NCBI GenBank assembly: GCA_014706295.1
Contig: JACSVZ010000007.1
Span: forward strand, 55,752,975-55,816,974
DNA: 64,000 nucleotides
Direction of reading: 5' to 3'
DNA from: Lycocorax pyrrhopterus obiensis
Lineage: Eukaryota > Chordata > Aves > Passeriformes > Paradisaeidae
Part shown: piece by piece, positions 25,181 to 37,914 of the stretch
Position numbering within the stretch: the first letter of the stretch is position 1
Layout of the letters: every line of letters begins with the position of its first letter
Position numbers and translations under genes: made by a program
Notes under the pieces: model-generated
Told to the model about the DNA's origin: nothing
The model's input: only the letters and a program-made list of their open reading frames with translations
The model's database searches: none

Positions 25181-28100
25181 GTGAAGCCTGAAATAGAGTC
25201 AAAATTCAGTCACTAAATGTTGGTGTAGGTTACCAGACCTCTGTCGAGAGCAGAAGGGCTCCACAGGGCATTAGAAGAAGCAGAAAGGTTAAAATTCCAG
25301 TATGTTTATTGCATGCTGCAAAATGCTGTTATCTGAGGTAATTTCCTGTACCGCAGGTCCCATTGGCTTCTCTAAAAAAAAAAAGGGGAGGCTTTCGGCA
25401 AATGAACATTCTGGTGAAGGAACAGATGAGTTGCAGAGGTGAGCTGGTGGCTCTCCACAGATGCCACCAGAGCTGGGCATATTTAAGCAATATTGAACAT
25501 TAAGAGCAAGTGCCCCACATGGCGTCAGTGAAGCAGAGGCTGGGACAGGGGATCTGAGCACGGCCTCTCTGTGTGCAAGGGCACCGTGCTGAGCCCATGG
25601 ACCAGGAACAATGCCAGGGTGCCCGAGAGCAGGGGGCCACCTCTCCATCGCATGACCACCAGGCAAGGGGATAAAAACAAGAAGGAGAACCCATCCATCT
25701 TTTCGTAACAAGCGTTATAGCTACTCTGTGGCCTGGAAGGTGACAAAGCCATCATAGTAGTGATAGGACAGTGACAGCTGATGTCTGCAATGCTGTGACA
25801 GTGCATCCAAACCTAAAAATTTCATCACACACCACCACCCTCAGCCATGGGATCATACCAGGAGAAGAAGTTCAGACGAAGAACTTCAGAGTCTGCACTG
25901 GAAAAAACAGAGCTATCATAGGGCTGGTAAGGCTAAGCATTAATTCCTATTTTTATTCTCTTTCGCTTGTGTCCTGCGTTTGAACAAGAGTTGAATGCTT
26001 GGTGAGATGAAGGGTTCAGCATGCAGCATACATTTCTGAGCTGAGTTATTGCCTCTGGTGCCTGGAGCAAAAGTGCCCCCTGGGATGTTCAACAGGATAT
26101 AATGTCTGACTTGATGATGGAAACAAAAGAAGTCCTCTCCATGGCAGATTTAGTCTCTTGAATTTACTGATAATTCACTCTCCTCCAATAAATCAAAATT
26201 CCACTTCACCCACTCAGATGTTGGTTCCGTGCACTGCTGACACACATGGAAATGCAAACCTCCCATAAAAGTGAAAGAAAATGTAAGTTATGTTCTGATA
26301 AACAAAGAGAGACTTCAGAACAGGGGAAAAAGCCTAGGTTTACATTTAATTTTAACAGTCTGAAACACAGTAACAGCAAGAGATGTGTAAAGATGTGCTG
26401 GTGCAGGGCTCATGCAGCTCACCTGGGTAGTTCTACACTGAGGCTTCAATAGGGGGTCAGTTTTCCCTTTGGTAACCCCTCCTTGCCTTTCCCCTTGCAG
26501 CCCAGCAAATTCACCACAGAGAACTTGCATTCAGTGCAAGGTCACCCCGGAGAGATCTCCCCCTCCTCTGCTTCCCAGCAATATGTATTAAAATGTCATT
26601 CTGGCCTTCAGGAAAAGCAATTTTCTCTGCCTTGGTGTAGGGTAGGTGTGATCCACCCGCCTGGATGGAGACATCTGCATCAGTGCCAGTCCTCCCTGCC
26701 ATGAAAAGAGGAAAAGGCACCTACAGGATAGGGTTCACCTGCAGCTTATTTGATTTTAGGGTTTTAAATTAGGGTGGATGAATTGCCCCTAAAAGCACTT
26801 GGTTGTCTCCCTTGACTGTAGTGGGGGCCTGGGGTGATGTTCTGAGCTGTGGGGCACCTGCCTGGCAGCAGATATCTGAGCAGCTGAATCCTGACTTTGC
26901 AGTAACTGAGAGGAAGTATTGCCTGGGGTGGGGGAAATCCTACACAGGGTGCAAGCGTTCATGTTCTTACTCCATCCAGATGAGCAAGGATTTGCCAACT
27001 GGCTGACACGAAGAGGAGCTGAACCTTATTCTTGCATCTTCTCCAGTTTATGCTGGTGAGCATGGGAAGAGGCAGGAGAGAAAGGAAGGGGATGCTGCAC
27101 TTAGAACGTGAGAGCTCATGTGTGATAAACATTGTGGAAAATATAGAGAAGTCCCGGCCCATGCCTGATTTCCAGACAGAACAATGAACCCTCACAGCCT
27201 GCAGTTCCCAAGGCAGCTGAACATGACATGTGCCCAGCAGTGAGACCACTGACACTGGCTCCTGCACTGACCCATTCCCACTCCGAGTGGAACCCAGCCC
27301 ATGTGTCTCCTCAGCTGCATAGAACTCAGATATCTGACCTAAGGCAGGCATCGTGGCTCCCTGCAGAAAGCTGTTAGCTCCCTTCTACCCCAGGAAAGGG
27401 GTTATCAGCTCATTTGTTTTAGAGCTCTTGGAAGGGAATGAGGATGGTGCTTTCTGTGACTGCCTGCACCTCTCCTGGATGATTATTCCATTTGCTAAGG
27501 AGGATAAACACCTCTAAACGAAACTCAGCGAAATACTGAGAGCATTTCAAATGCCCCTTGTAGAAAGCAGACTGAGGGCAAATTTAGCCCATCCACCCAC
27601 AAGATGGCAATCCTTGCTTGATGGGGAAACCCTCTGTTCCTTCCTCTTATCCCAGACCTTGCAGGGAGTCTGGGAGGTGAGGGGGGATTCACAGCTCTCA
27701 GTGAGGGGTGTCTGGAGCTGGAAGCCCAGCAAACAGAGCAGACTGAAGAAAAACTGACTTTGTTAATTTATCCTGGGGTCTCAGCTCTCCCTAAATCAGC
27801 AGTCTGTACAGCCAGCCACAGCCTGCTTGCATGTTCCTATATATCAAATGAGAATGAAATGTTGATGGAAAAGCTGAATTTCATGCACTAATTCAAGAAG
27901 AAGCCTGGTTGAAGATATGTCAAATTTAAGTGTCTCCCTTTCTCCAGCTCCCCCATTCCAGTGGCAAACTGGGGCACAGTCAGCTTTCCATAGCACAGGG
28001 CGGGGTGTGCAGGAGCTGGGGTGATGTGCAGACTCAGGCTGCTGGCCACGCACAGCCAAAATGCAAAATGCCCTGTCCCCCTCCATGCACTTGCTTAGCA

Positions 28101-31100
28101 TGGGCAAGGAGCTGTTGTGCATGACAGATGAGAGATTCAAAGCAGGCAGGTCAGCACTGTGGCGAGGGTCAGTGCTATTTCAATGGCTGGAGATGCTCTA
28201 GTTATAGTGTTGGGAAGGCTGGAAGCTGCCAGGTTCGATATGGGAATAATGCGACAAGGGAATTGCAGAGTAAAGACACTTGTTGTTTTGTTCTTGGTCG
28301 CTTAACTCAGGGACAAAGCCTTTGAGGAAGGAACAGCAAATTTAAGGTTATAATTCAGTCCCAGGAATACTGAACATATATATATAATTAGACAGAAAAA
28401 AAAAAATCAAGGCAGCCTTGTGTTTATTGCACTGGCTCCATCTCCTGTGCTTTTGGCACTGTGTGCTTCCAGCTGAGCTGCAGCCAGTTGACTGGGCGGT
28501 TAAATATCCTCCAGCAGCATAAACAGCTGAGGAAGCCCTGCTGCTCACTCACACACAGAGCCTTTGGTGGGTGCTCAGGCAAGTACGAGGCTTTATGTAT
28601 ATTGCACTACTCCTCTCTGCTACCTGCTCCACACTCTGCTCTGCTTCACTGCAAAACTTTCACAGGGCTGCTCTTCGGTGTTATGGGATTTATTGCAGCA
28701 TTTCCCACAGGTTTTATGACCTGATTATTCTTAGGGTGCTTTCCCTGGATAGTTGTGCACTGCACAGCCTGCAGAAGCTATTGCTTGAAGCATCTCAGAG
28801 CAGTCACCTGCCCCTGGTAGCAGGCAAATTTTAGGAGGTGGGATGAGCAGTAAATTGACCCCAGCACTCAGCTCTGCTCTTGCATTTATGAGAGGGCAAG
28901 TCATTTTGCAACCTGGTGCCTCCACTTCCCATCCTGGTGGATAGGAAAAGCAGTACAGAGCCAGTTGAGTAAAATATTCTTGGACACTTTGACCAACACA
29001 GCAATCAGAAATGGGAAATAGATCCCTCCATATCACTCACAGTCCACCTCCTGGGACTGCTGCCCACTTCTTGTCTGCACCAGCTTTCCCTGTGCCTTGC
29101 TGTTCCAGGGTCTCCCCATTTCAGAGACTCTCATGCCTCCATGACACAGCTCCACCTCCCCTGTGCTTCAGCAACCTCTCCTCCAACTATCTTTTTCCAC
29201 AAGCTCAGTGGAGCATATTACCTCCGTTTTCCTTCTCCCCTCCTCCAGGGATTCCTCCTGTTAATTACTTCAGCTTAGGCAGCTCCCCATCCCCTCTCCC
29301 GTGCCCACCACAGCAGCCAAGGCACTGCCTGTCACCCCATGGGTAGCTCAGTCAGTGATTTCCCCCAGCTATTCCTAATTAGAAGAGAGGTTGTTTATCT
29401 CCCATTTTTTCTGTAGTTATGTGAACATTCACGTCATGTACGGTGATGATTTTTTTTTTATTTAAAAAGTAGGAAAGAGCTGGTAACCAGTATCTGGTGT
29501 AATGCCAGAGCTCTGGAGAAGCACTAAGGACAAGTTTTGATCTGTTTACTCTGATACTGTTCCCCAGGCAGGGATCAATCCCCTAAAATCAGAGACACTG
29601 TAAACAATTTACGGTAAATACAGCTAAAATCAAATACACTAATATTCTTTCATTTTATCCAAGACAGGGTTTAGTCAAATCCAAGCCAAATTTACCCTAG
29701 ATGTAACTTCAGTAACAGCAGTAAACATTGGACCAGAGAGGAACTCAGTTCATTTGCTTTACCTTACCTTATGGAAACTGCAAAACTGCTAAAGCAAGCA
29801 AAATTGCAAGGGAGGGTACAAGTTCATAGCAGTCCCCTCTCCATGGTCACCGTGGCTGTTTGTGCTTTTTTTCACTCTATTTACAAATTATGAAGCATAT
29901 TGACCACAGCTCCGTGTTTTGGAATCAAGAATGCAAAGAATCCATTTTTATTACTTTATTAACCTTTTTTATTTAACCTAGTAATAAAACTACTCAGCTG
30001 TGTGGTGAAATCTCAATTAAATTTGCCTCTCCCAGAGCCACAGAGTCAAATGCTCCAGCAGTTATCAAAGTTGGTTTCCATGTAAAAGCTGTGCTCTGTT
30101 ATCAGGTTCTGTTATTCAGTACATGGATCCCTGCTTTCCAGCAAGTATCGTTTCAGGAGGTGCTCTGAAAGCTTTCGGGCTCTCCCAATGATTGCTTCGC
30201 TTTTCTTTCACAGCAATTACAGTCTCTTCATTTAATTTCAATGGAAACTTTAGTGTTTTAGACCTTGCCCATGTAGCTGAATGCTCATGTCTGGATCTTA
30301 TTTCCAGTCCTCAGGAGGACCGGTTTTGATGACCTAGTCTGATTACAGCATCTTTGACAGCTTTAAAGGAATTTGCCCTGGGGAAGAAGACAGCTGCTGC
30401 TCTGATGAGGGATTTTTGTGAGCAGGCCTCCCAAGCTAGGCATGTCAGTGTGAGATGCTGCCTACGTTTTTCATCGTGACCAACAGGTACGTCTAAAAAA
30501 GGTTGTGTGTTCTTGGCTACATAGGCCAGTGTGGAGAGAGCCTCTGTCCTTAAACAGCTTAACCTGTTTCTGTCAAAACACTGCAGCTTCTTGGCTTCTC
30601 TTCCCTTCTCTTCTATATTCAGCTTCTCTGAAAACTGTGGGCCAAATCTTTTTTTTTGGTGTAAAGTGGCATTGCTCCTTCAGTTTGTACAGACTGCAGG
30701 GTAGGAACAGTCTCTTTGCCAGTATCTGCAGCTCTTGTACAGCTCTGGTCTTAAACAAGACTGATGAATTTGAGCATGCTATTTATGAACAATAGTAATC
30801 CTCATTAGGAGCTGCAATAAACTATCTCATCAGACATTTTAGAATTAAATCAGTATAAAACCAATATGATAATTGGTTCCCCTAGAGTCCATTTTTTCAT
30901 AAATGTTGAAAACAAGATTAACAACAGTTCAAATCCCAAACAACCCATTACACCCCCAGAATGGAGGTCTGATCTGCTTAACACAGTGTGGATCAGGAAA
31001 GCTCCATGTTCCCTTCCTAATGACATTCCCAAACCTGGGAATTAAACTCTATTTTGCTCAGATAAAGCACCTAGAGTGAATGGGTCATGATTCAGACAGG

Positions 31101-34100
31101 AATGTTTTGCAATAAAAGATTTTGACAAGTATCTGAATTTACAAAGTTCTATATCTTCATCCTGGAGCAGCTACTTTACTTTTTGGGGAGCAAATAAAGA
31201 TTTCAGATAGGAAGGCCAGAACTAGCACTGCATGAACTGGGGTAGTGCCCAAGATTTGGGAGAATTCATCCCCAAGACATCTTCAGCCTTGCTTTTGTAA
31301 AAGAGATAAGTAGATGGCTTGGAGTTCTGAGAGGTGTTTGGTACATGGAGCACTAACTTCTCCTCTCCAGTGCCAGCCCGTTCCCACCAAATGCTGCCCC
31401 AAATTTGAACTCTGAACTGACAAGTAAAGGGGACAGCTACCAGTGCCACCTGCTCCAAATTCTCCAAATTCCATTTTTCCTCCTCTGTATTTTTTATTTA
31501 TATTTCATATTCCCAGGGAAAAAAAAACTTAAAAAAGGAAGCAGTGTCATTTTGCTGCCTAGCAGTTATTTGATTTGTATTTGGTAAAGGCAAAGGAGCT
31601 GAAGGTGTCCTTTCTGAAATGACAACGAGGAACACAGAAGAGGGCAAACCCACCAGGTTTGATTAACTTGGCACTTCTTAGTCCACATTTCTGACACTGA
31701 TGCTGGCTCACACTGGATCCTCTTGAAAGACATGACAGAGTGGTGGCTCCTGGAGCATCCCTTGCTAATAACCTTTTGACTTGGGCTGTCAAATATACCA
31801 TTGAAGAAGTTGACACCATTTCCCAGTTCTGGCATTATCCACACAGTGAGTAACAAAGCTTGCCAAAAGCGGGAGTGTCAGGAAAAGATGTTTCAGACCT
31901 ACAGCCTCATAGGTGTCACAGAGGCAGGAGACAAATTCTGGGAAGGAGGAGTGGTGGTGTCACTTTTACATCAACTTCACTTTAGAGCAAAGAGCATTTT
32001 GGCCCAGTATGCTCCAGAAAGGATCTAATATTTTCCAGATTTCCAATACATAGGGAGAAATGCTGACAACAGGTAGGAAGTGTAGGAACACTCCGGTCTC
32101 AAAACTTCTCCCAGAAATGCTTGCTAGAGTGGGTTTAATGCATGAAAGAGAGAATGCAAGACACTGAACTAGCTCTGTGTACCCAAAAGTTTCGTCTTGG
32201 TCTATTATGTGATTCTGACTACGTGGCTGTTTCCTGACAAAGAGCTCATCTTCCATGCACCTCCCTTCAGACACTATTATTTCAGCATCTCCACAGCCGT
32301 CTGTCCCATGAAGCTTTATTCCTTGCCTTTGCATTTCTATGGCTTTAAAAGAAGAGGCAAAGTAATTTCCATTGTTTCATTGAGGAGACTGATTGAAAGG
32401 CTCATACATTTGAGATGATGAAAAAATATGCCAATGAAAACGCTCCACATCAGAAAAAAAATGCATTTGTTGAAGCAGAGATGGTTCTGACCAACATATT
32501 AATTTAAGCTGAGAGGTTTCCTGGTCCCAGACCAAATTTCTGATAAGAATGAAGGAGAGAATGAGGGAGAAAGAGAGAGAGCTGAGCTGTTAGAAGGCAG
32601 CTAATAAGAAGCTGCATCCTAGGGGCATTGCACTTGAAGGTTCAGATTCAAACCTGCCAGGGGTCAAAGCCAGACCCTGGTTTCCTACTCTACTCTAAAA
32701 GCACATCCTGCTCTCAGCTACCCCATTTTAAAACAAATTGTCTTGGTGTGAGCAGGACCCTCCAACTCTCTGGAAGCATGCCAAAGGATGCTCTGCTTTG
32801 GAATGAAAGCACAACTTAAATATTCAGCTTGCCTCTGCAAAACATAACTGGCTTTCAACCTGAATTATCTGTGTAGCCAAATGCCAACAAGTGTACTTTG
32901 ATGTTCTGCCTGAATTTTCCCTTGCTTATTTTCTTTACCTCAGTTTAAATTGCAATGAAATTGAATATAAGCTCCAGAAGCACTCAGCCAGTTTTGGAAA
33001 TTGTACCAATTACTTTTTTGTTAAACCTGCTTGTTTTTCTCTGAAATCACCAGTCTCCAGGGCTTGGAGAGGTGGAGGAAAGAGACTTACACACTAATTA
33101 GAAAAACAAAGGTCGTCATTAATAGACTTAACATTAATGTAAAGCAGCTGCCAAAGACAGAGGGATTTGTCACTTTCTTTTTATAATTTTTATCATCCAA
33201 TATCATCATCCAAATGCTTTCCAATTCGTGCTTTTTCTTACTCATTTGGGCTTTTGTTACACTTCAGTCTGCTCTTTTCTCCATTTTTCTGTTCTTCTTT
33301 CATGTCCTTAATCTAATCTAATCCTCTTCCAAGGTGACACTGCAAATGGAGCTCAAGAGCATTTACATCAGTGCCCTCAAATCATGTTATGTAGTTGCCT
33401 GTATCTAGGTGCTTTGTGATTCCCTTGGCTTCTTCCCTTCCCATTGCTGTCAGCCCTGCTTGCTGCCCCTCTCAGGGCCAGCTTGGCATTAATGGCTGCC
33501 AGGTTTCTAAAATCCTTTCAGGACAGACAGTGGCTCACAGAAGTCAATTGGAGTCTTTTGATACCTGGGATTAAGACACGACCACTAATCCCCTTTTGAG
33601 GCTATACCCTGCGGTCATCCCAGCCGGATTTCTCCTCAGGTCAATGCTCACCTAGGAAAGCGGGCAGGAAGCCCCAAAGAACGCAACATCAAGCACAGAG
33701 TGATTACTGCTAAAATAGAACTCCTGAAGATAATTCCGCTTTCCCTGTTTCTCAGGGGGTTTTTTTGCATGCCTTTTCTCTTTTATACCAGCTTAGATGC
33801 CCTCCTGCTGGCAGTGGGTTTCTGCTCATTCATCTCATCGCTGATGGCAGCCCTGCCATCAACAGCAGCCCAAATGCTTTAGGCAGAAGTTCCAGTTCCA
33901 CTACTTTTTGTTCCTAAAATACGATGAGCATGTGACAAAGGCTGACTCAGAATGACCTCACTCGCTCCAGCCCTGTCCATCTCCCACATCCCACATCAAT
34001 AGGACTGACTGATTTGGAATCAGTGAGCCAACAGCACATATTAGCATTTGGTTACTTGGTAACTCTTATTCAATCAATACATGCTTTACATTTAAGGTCC

Positions 34101-34700
34101 CAGTGACAGGATGATCAGAACAAATTAGAAAATCTCAGGTGGAATAAACCTAATGGCTATGGGACATTTCTAAAATAAAAATGCATGTTGAATCACAAAT
34201 AATAACTTGGCTGCAATCTCAGGAGTCTAATTATGAAATGGATGTGGAATCATTCTGTAATTATTTAGAAAGTTCATTTCAGCAGCCAGAAATTCTCTCT
34301 ATGTTTACTATATATCATCACAAGTCCTCTGTGGTTATTTGTAACATCTACCCGGAAAGGCTCATGAATAAGAGAGGCAATTTTAAGAAATGGAGACAGA
34401 TCCATGCCTTTTATAAGTCAATGGACTCATGCCAGGGATGAATTGAGACCAGATTCCTCAACAGAGTTAAATCACTTCCAGTCAGTCCAAATAGAGCAGA
34501 GATTGCTCTGCCCTGCAGCAGGGATGTTCTCACCATAGTGCAAAACCCTACAACACTTCTGCTCAGTGCTTCTATCTTTGCATTAGAAAAGAGCCCAGCT
34601 CAAAACCAGTACAAACCTGTGCACATTGTGGATTTTAAACTGGTGCCACAGCTCCAGGAAGATGATCATCACTTTGATCAGCACCTGCGGCATGGCCCCC
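25181..34700. other. Intergenic, nothing recognised
   Basis: This is nearly 10 kb with no clear mobile element and no exon I can support. C/T-rich sequence at 29040-29340 yields a Pro/Ser-rich open frame typical of composition rather than coding. Short microsatellite-like pieces occur ('catatatatataatta' near 28376; 'gagagaatgagggagaaaga' near 32556). Confidence 0.4.
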
Positions 34701-35234
34701 CCGTACTCGGCGCTGGTGAAGCTGCGCCTTGAATCCTGTTTTCAGTTTTAAGCCCCTCACTACAAGAAAGACATTGAGGTGCTGGAGCAAGTCCAGAGAA
34801 GGGAAATGGAGCTGGGGAAGGGTCTGGAGCACAAGTCTTATGAGAAGCAGCTGAGAAAGCAGCTCCAGTTTAGACTGGAGGAAATAAGGCTCAGGGCAAA
34901 CCATATCACTCCCTACAACTACCGAAAAAAGGTTGTACATGGGGGGGTGTTGGCCTCTTCTCCCAATTAACAAGAAATAGAGCAAGAGGAAATGACGTCA
35001 GATTGCACCAGGGGAGGCTTAGATTGGATGCAAGGAAATTTTCTTCACCAAAAGGGTTGTCAAGCAGTGGAACAGACTGCCCAGGCAAGCCGTTGGGTCA
35101 CAGTCTCTGGAGGTATTTAAATGACATTTAGATGTGGCACTTGGGGACATCATTTAGCGGTGGCCTTGGCAGTGCTGGGTTGGACTCATTGACATTAAAG
35201 ATCTTTTCCAACCTAAACTATTCTGTGATTCTAC
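34701..35234 (+). mobile_element. CR1 LINE, longest copy, 5'-truncated
   Basis: This is the longest CR1 fragment here, about 530 bp. It begins inside ORF2 at 'gtactcggcgctggtgaagc' (the YSALV region after the reverse transcriptase core). It continues through 'HYKKDIEVLE' and 'GLEHKSYE' coding blocks and 'RLDARK'-type sequence, then the 3' segment 'cagtgctgggttggactcat'. It ends in 'ctattctgtgattctac'. Stop codons and indels break the frame. The 5' boundary is where similarity to ORF2 fades, about 34700. Confidence 0.93.
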
Positions 35235-35245
35235 ATCTGCAAATA

Positions 35246-35263
35246 AAGGCACAGCTGTGCCTT
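35246..35263. repeat. 18-bp perfect palindrome with central E-box
   Basis: AAGGCACAGCTGTGCCTT is self-complementary over all 18 bases and centred on the E-box CAGCTG. It begins about 12 bp after the end of the longest CR1 copy. Confidence 0.7.
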
Positions 35264-37210
35264 CAGAAGTGAGTTCTGTTGTGATGGATCAGATGGCCAC
35301 ATGCAGTAATACCACCCCTAATTTAATTTTTACAAAGGTTAACAATCCAGGCCCACAGGTCCTGGATAAACGGCCCAGATCTGCCTACCTGCATCCAAGG
35401 GGTACTGACAGATCTGTGTGAGCACGAAAACTTCCAGCACAGGGTAGTGATAGCTAAAGGGCAAAGAGGTCCCACCAGAAGGATAATCCTGTGGGTCCTT
35501 CACGGAGCACCACAGGGACTGTTGGTGCTGCACCTCTCACTGACCACAACTGCCCTTCCTTGGGGAAAAACGCACCTGGACACACAGCTCTCTGGGCATC
35601 ACAGGAGCTAACAGATATACAGGAAGGAAAACTGATTGTTTTCATACTGACTGGCTACAGACACCAAGTGTTACCAGACCATCTTCCCACTCAGCGCTCT
35701 GTTTCCATTATGATTTGTTGCTGATCTTTTTCAACCCAACTCCACAAAAATGCCTCATTTGGAGTGACCACCAGACAAGAGATCAATCATGACCCTTCCA
35801 GATGTGGAATGGAAACAGGCAGTCCAAAGAGATTTTTTTTGTCTTGAGGCTGGGATTTACACAGTGCTTTCTTTACTGGAAGGTTGAGGAGAAGAAATGG
35901 TGCCATATGACATCTCATGGGCGTCCCACAACCTTCAGCGGTAAATCTGTTTCTCCAGAGGCAGAAAAAGGAAGGAGGCAACAGCTAATTATACTCCATG
36001 GGGCAATTTGCTGTTTTATTTCCTGATGTACTCCCCGACTAGTGGAAAATCACTCTTGGCAAACACAAAACTTACCCTGCTTCCAAAAGGGGCATCTCTG
36101 AATTATTAATCAAGAGTACACAGAACCGCGAAAGGGGGAATATTGAACAAAGGCTCAATTGACACTCTGGAAGTTGAGGAAGATATGGAAGACTCCTCTC
36201 TAATTTATTTATTCCTTTTCTGTTCTGTTATCCTGATATGCTGCTTCCAGTTACCACTGCACCCCGCACTGTATGGTATTACGTGATTTTGTTTTCAGAT
36301 TGTTGGAGATAAAGTTACTTCATTATTAATATATATGCACTGTGCATATCCATAAATATTGAATATATACGTGTGTGTAAACCTACTGGAAGTGTTAATA
36401 GTTAAGATAAACCAAGTCCATTATTGCAATGAGTGACTATTTCTATGACCCTATTTGCAATAAAAGCAGATTCAATGATATGAGAAAATTGCTAGGTTTC
36501 AGAATAATTGAACCAGGCCAGACGAATCCCCACAAAGGCATCATTTACAAAGTACTTTGCTTGTCTAAAATATTTATTCCCACAGAAGGAAATGGAAAAA
36601 CAGTTCATATGGTTACACGGCTATCCTCTGAGTGTAAAATTGTTTTATCATGTTATGTTTATTTCCTAGACATCTTCCACTGGGGTATTGCAGAAAAAAT
36701 ACTGGCAGTGCAGTTAATTCCTTTGTGTGGACTGTTCATATTTATTCTCTGGGAAGTCAATCATGTTTTGTTCGGGCTTGTTTTGTTTTTCTGCTGAGCA
36801 AACACTTAAGCAACCCTTTTCTTGTAAAAACTTATTTGCATATACAATGTGCACCATTCAATGTCGGTGCTACACAGAGAGTTGAAATGCTTTTGCTTTC
36901 CCTCCTATGTACCAAGGGAAGTAGTGGATTTCTTGATGAAAATGTTGGTGTTGCTCTTTAAGACTGCAGTATATTGTTCGTGTTTAAGGACTACATCAGT
37001 AGTTATAGATAATTTTAGTTTGTCTTGTATTGAAGGCCTGGATAGATTTTTACTATTAAGTGTTCACAGCAAAATGCTTCCAAGCAATCTACAGACAAAG
37101 AATTACTCCCAGCAATTATCCACTGAATAAATCTGAATAATGAACACATTCACAAAAGTCACTCTTTGTGAACAATTAGCTGAAAGAAATAGAGGTGACA
37201 CTCACAAGCT

Positions 37211-37234
37211 AAATAATTCATTTATGAATTATTT
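37211..37234. repeat. AT-rich 11-bp inverted repeat
   Basis: AAATAATTCAT and ATGAATTATTT are perfect inverted copies separated by TT. The arms contain ATTCAT/ATGAAT, close to POU/homeodomain half-sites. It stands 2.4 kb upstream of the NRAC CpG patch. Confidence 0.6.
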
Positions 37235-37888
37235 GTCCAGCTTTGTTTCCGACATATGTTGCATGAAATGAGATCAAAGCTTAGATGAAAAATTACTTTA
37301 AAAAGAAGTGCAATATTAAAGGAAATTCTTCCAGCTTCTAATGCAGAAATCGTCCCAGTACTGTAATTATTATTTATTGCCAGTGATTTCAGAGGCTAGA
37401 GAAGTTATTTTCCTGGATTCTTTTGCTTTAAGCATTAGGCTGTGTTTTATTCCTAACATATATCCAATTTTAGGTTGTTAAACTACAATCAAAAGCACTT
37501 AGTACAAATGGAGCTGTCCCTGTTATGAGATTTGAACTCCTGACATCTTTATCCACTGGAACTTGAGTGCCCAGGTAACTACTAATTATTCAAGCATTTA
37601 CAATCATTACTATCAATATAATTAGCACATTTTGAGATAAAAATGAGAATGCCACTATGAAATTATCATTCCTGGCATTTAGATAGTAATCTTTCATGAA
37701 AACATTTATAAGCTGCCCAATTATTTTTCAATCAAATGAACAAAAAAATTGTTTACATTTAAGGGGAATCTAGAACTGAAAAGAAATGGTTTCTGGCAGC
37801 AAAAGTTATAGATGTTGTTTCCATCTGTCCATTTCTTGAATACCACGAATCCCATCAACTTCTGCATTGGGTTTTTTGGGGGTTTTGA

Positions 37889-37914
37889 TTTTTTTTTTTT
37901 TTTTTTTTTTTTTT
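37889..37914. repeat. Poly(T) run of 26
   Basis: An uninterrupted run of 26 T follows 'gggttttttgggggttttga'. It could be the poly(A) end of an old minus-strand retrocopy. However, the sequence to its right shows no recognisable gene or LINE, and I see no target-site duplication. Confidence 0.75.

Noticed and set aside
34622..34720. Minus-strand peptide 'SAEYGGAMPQVLIKVMIIFL' resembling a coding exon
   Set aside because: The frame overlaps the start of a CR1 copy whose own plus-strand frame explains part of it. No splice sites or partner exons. I could not place it in any family.
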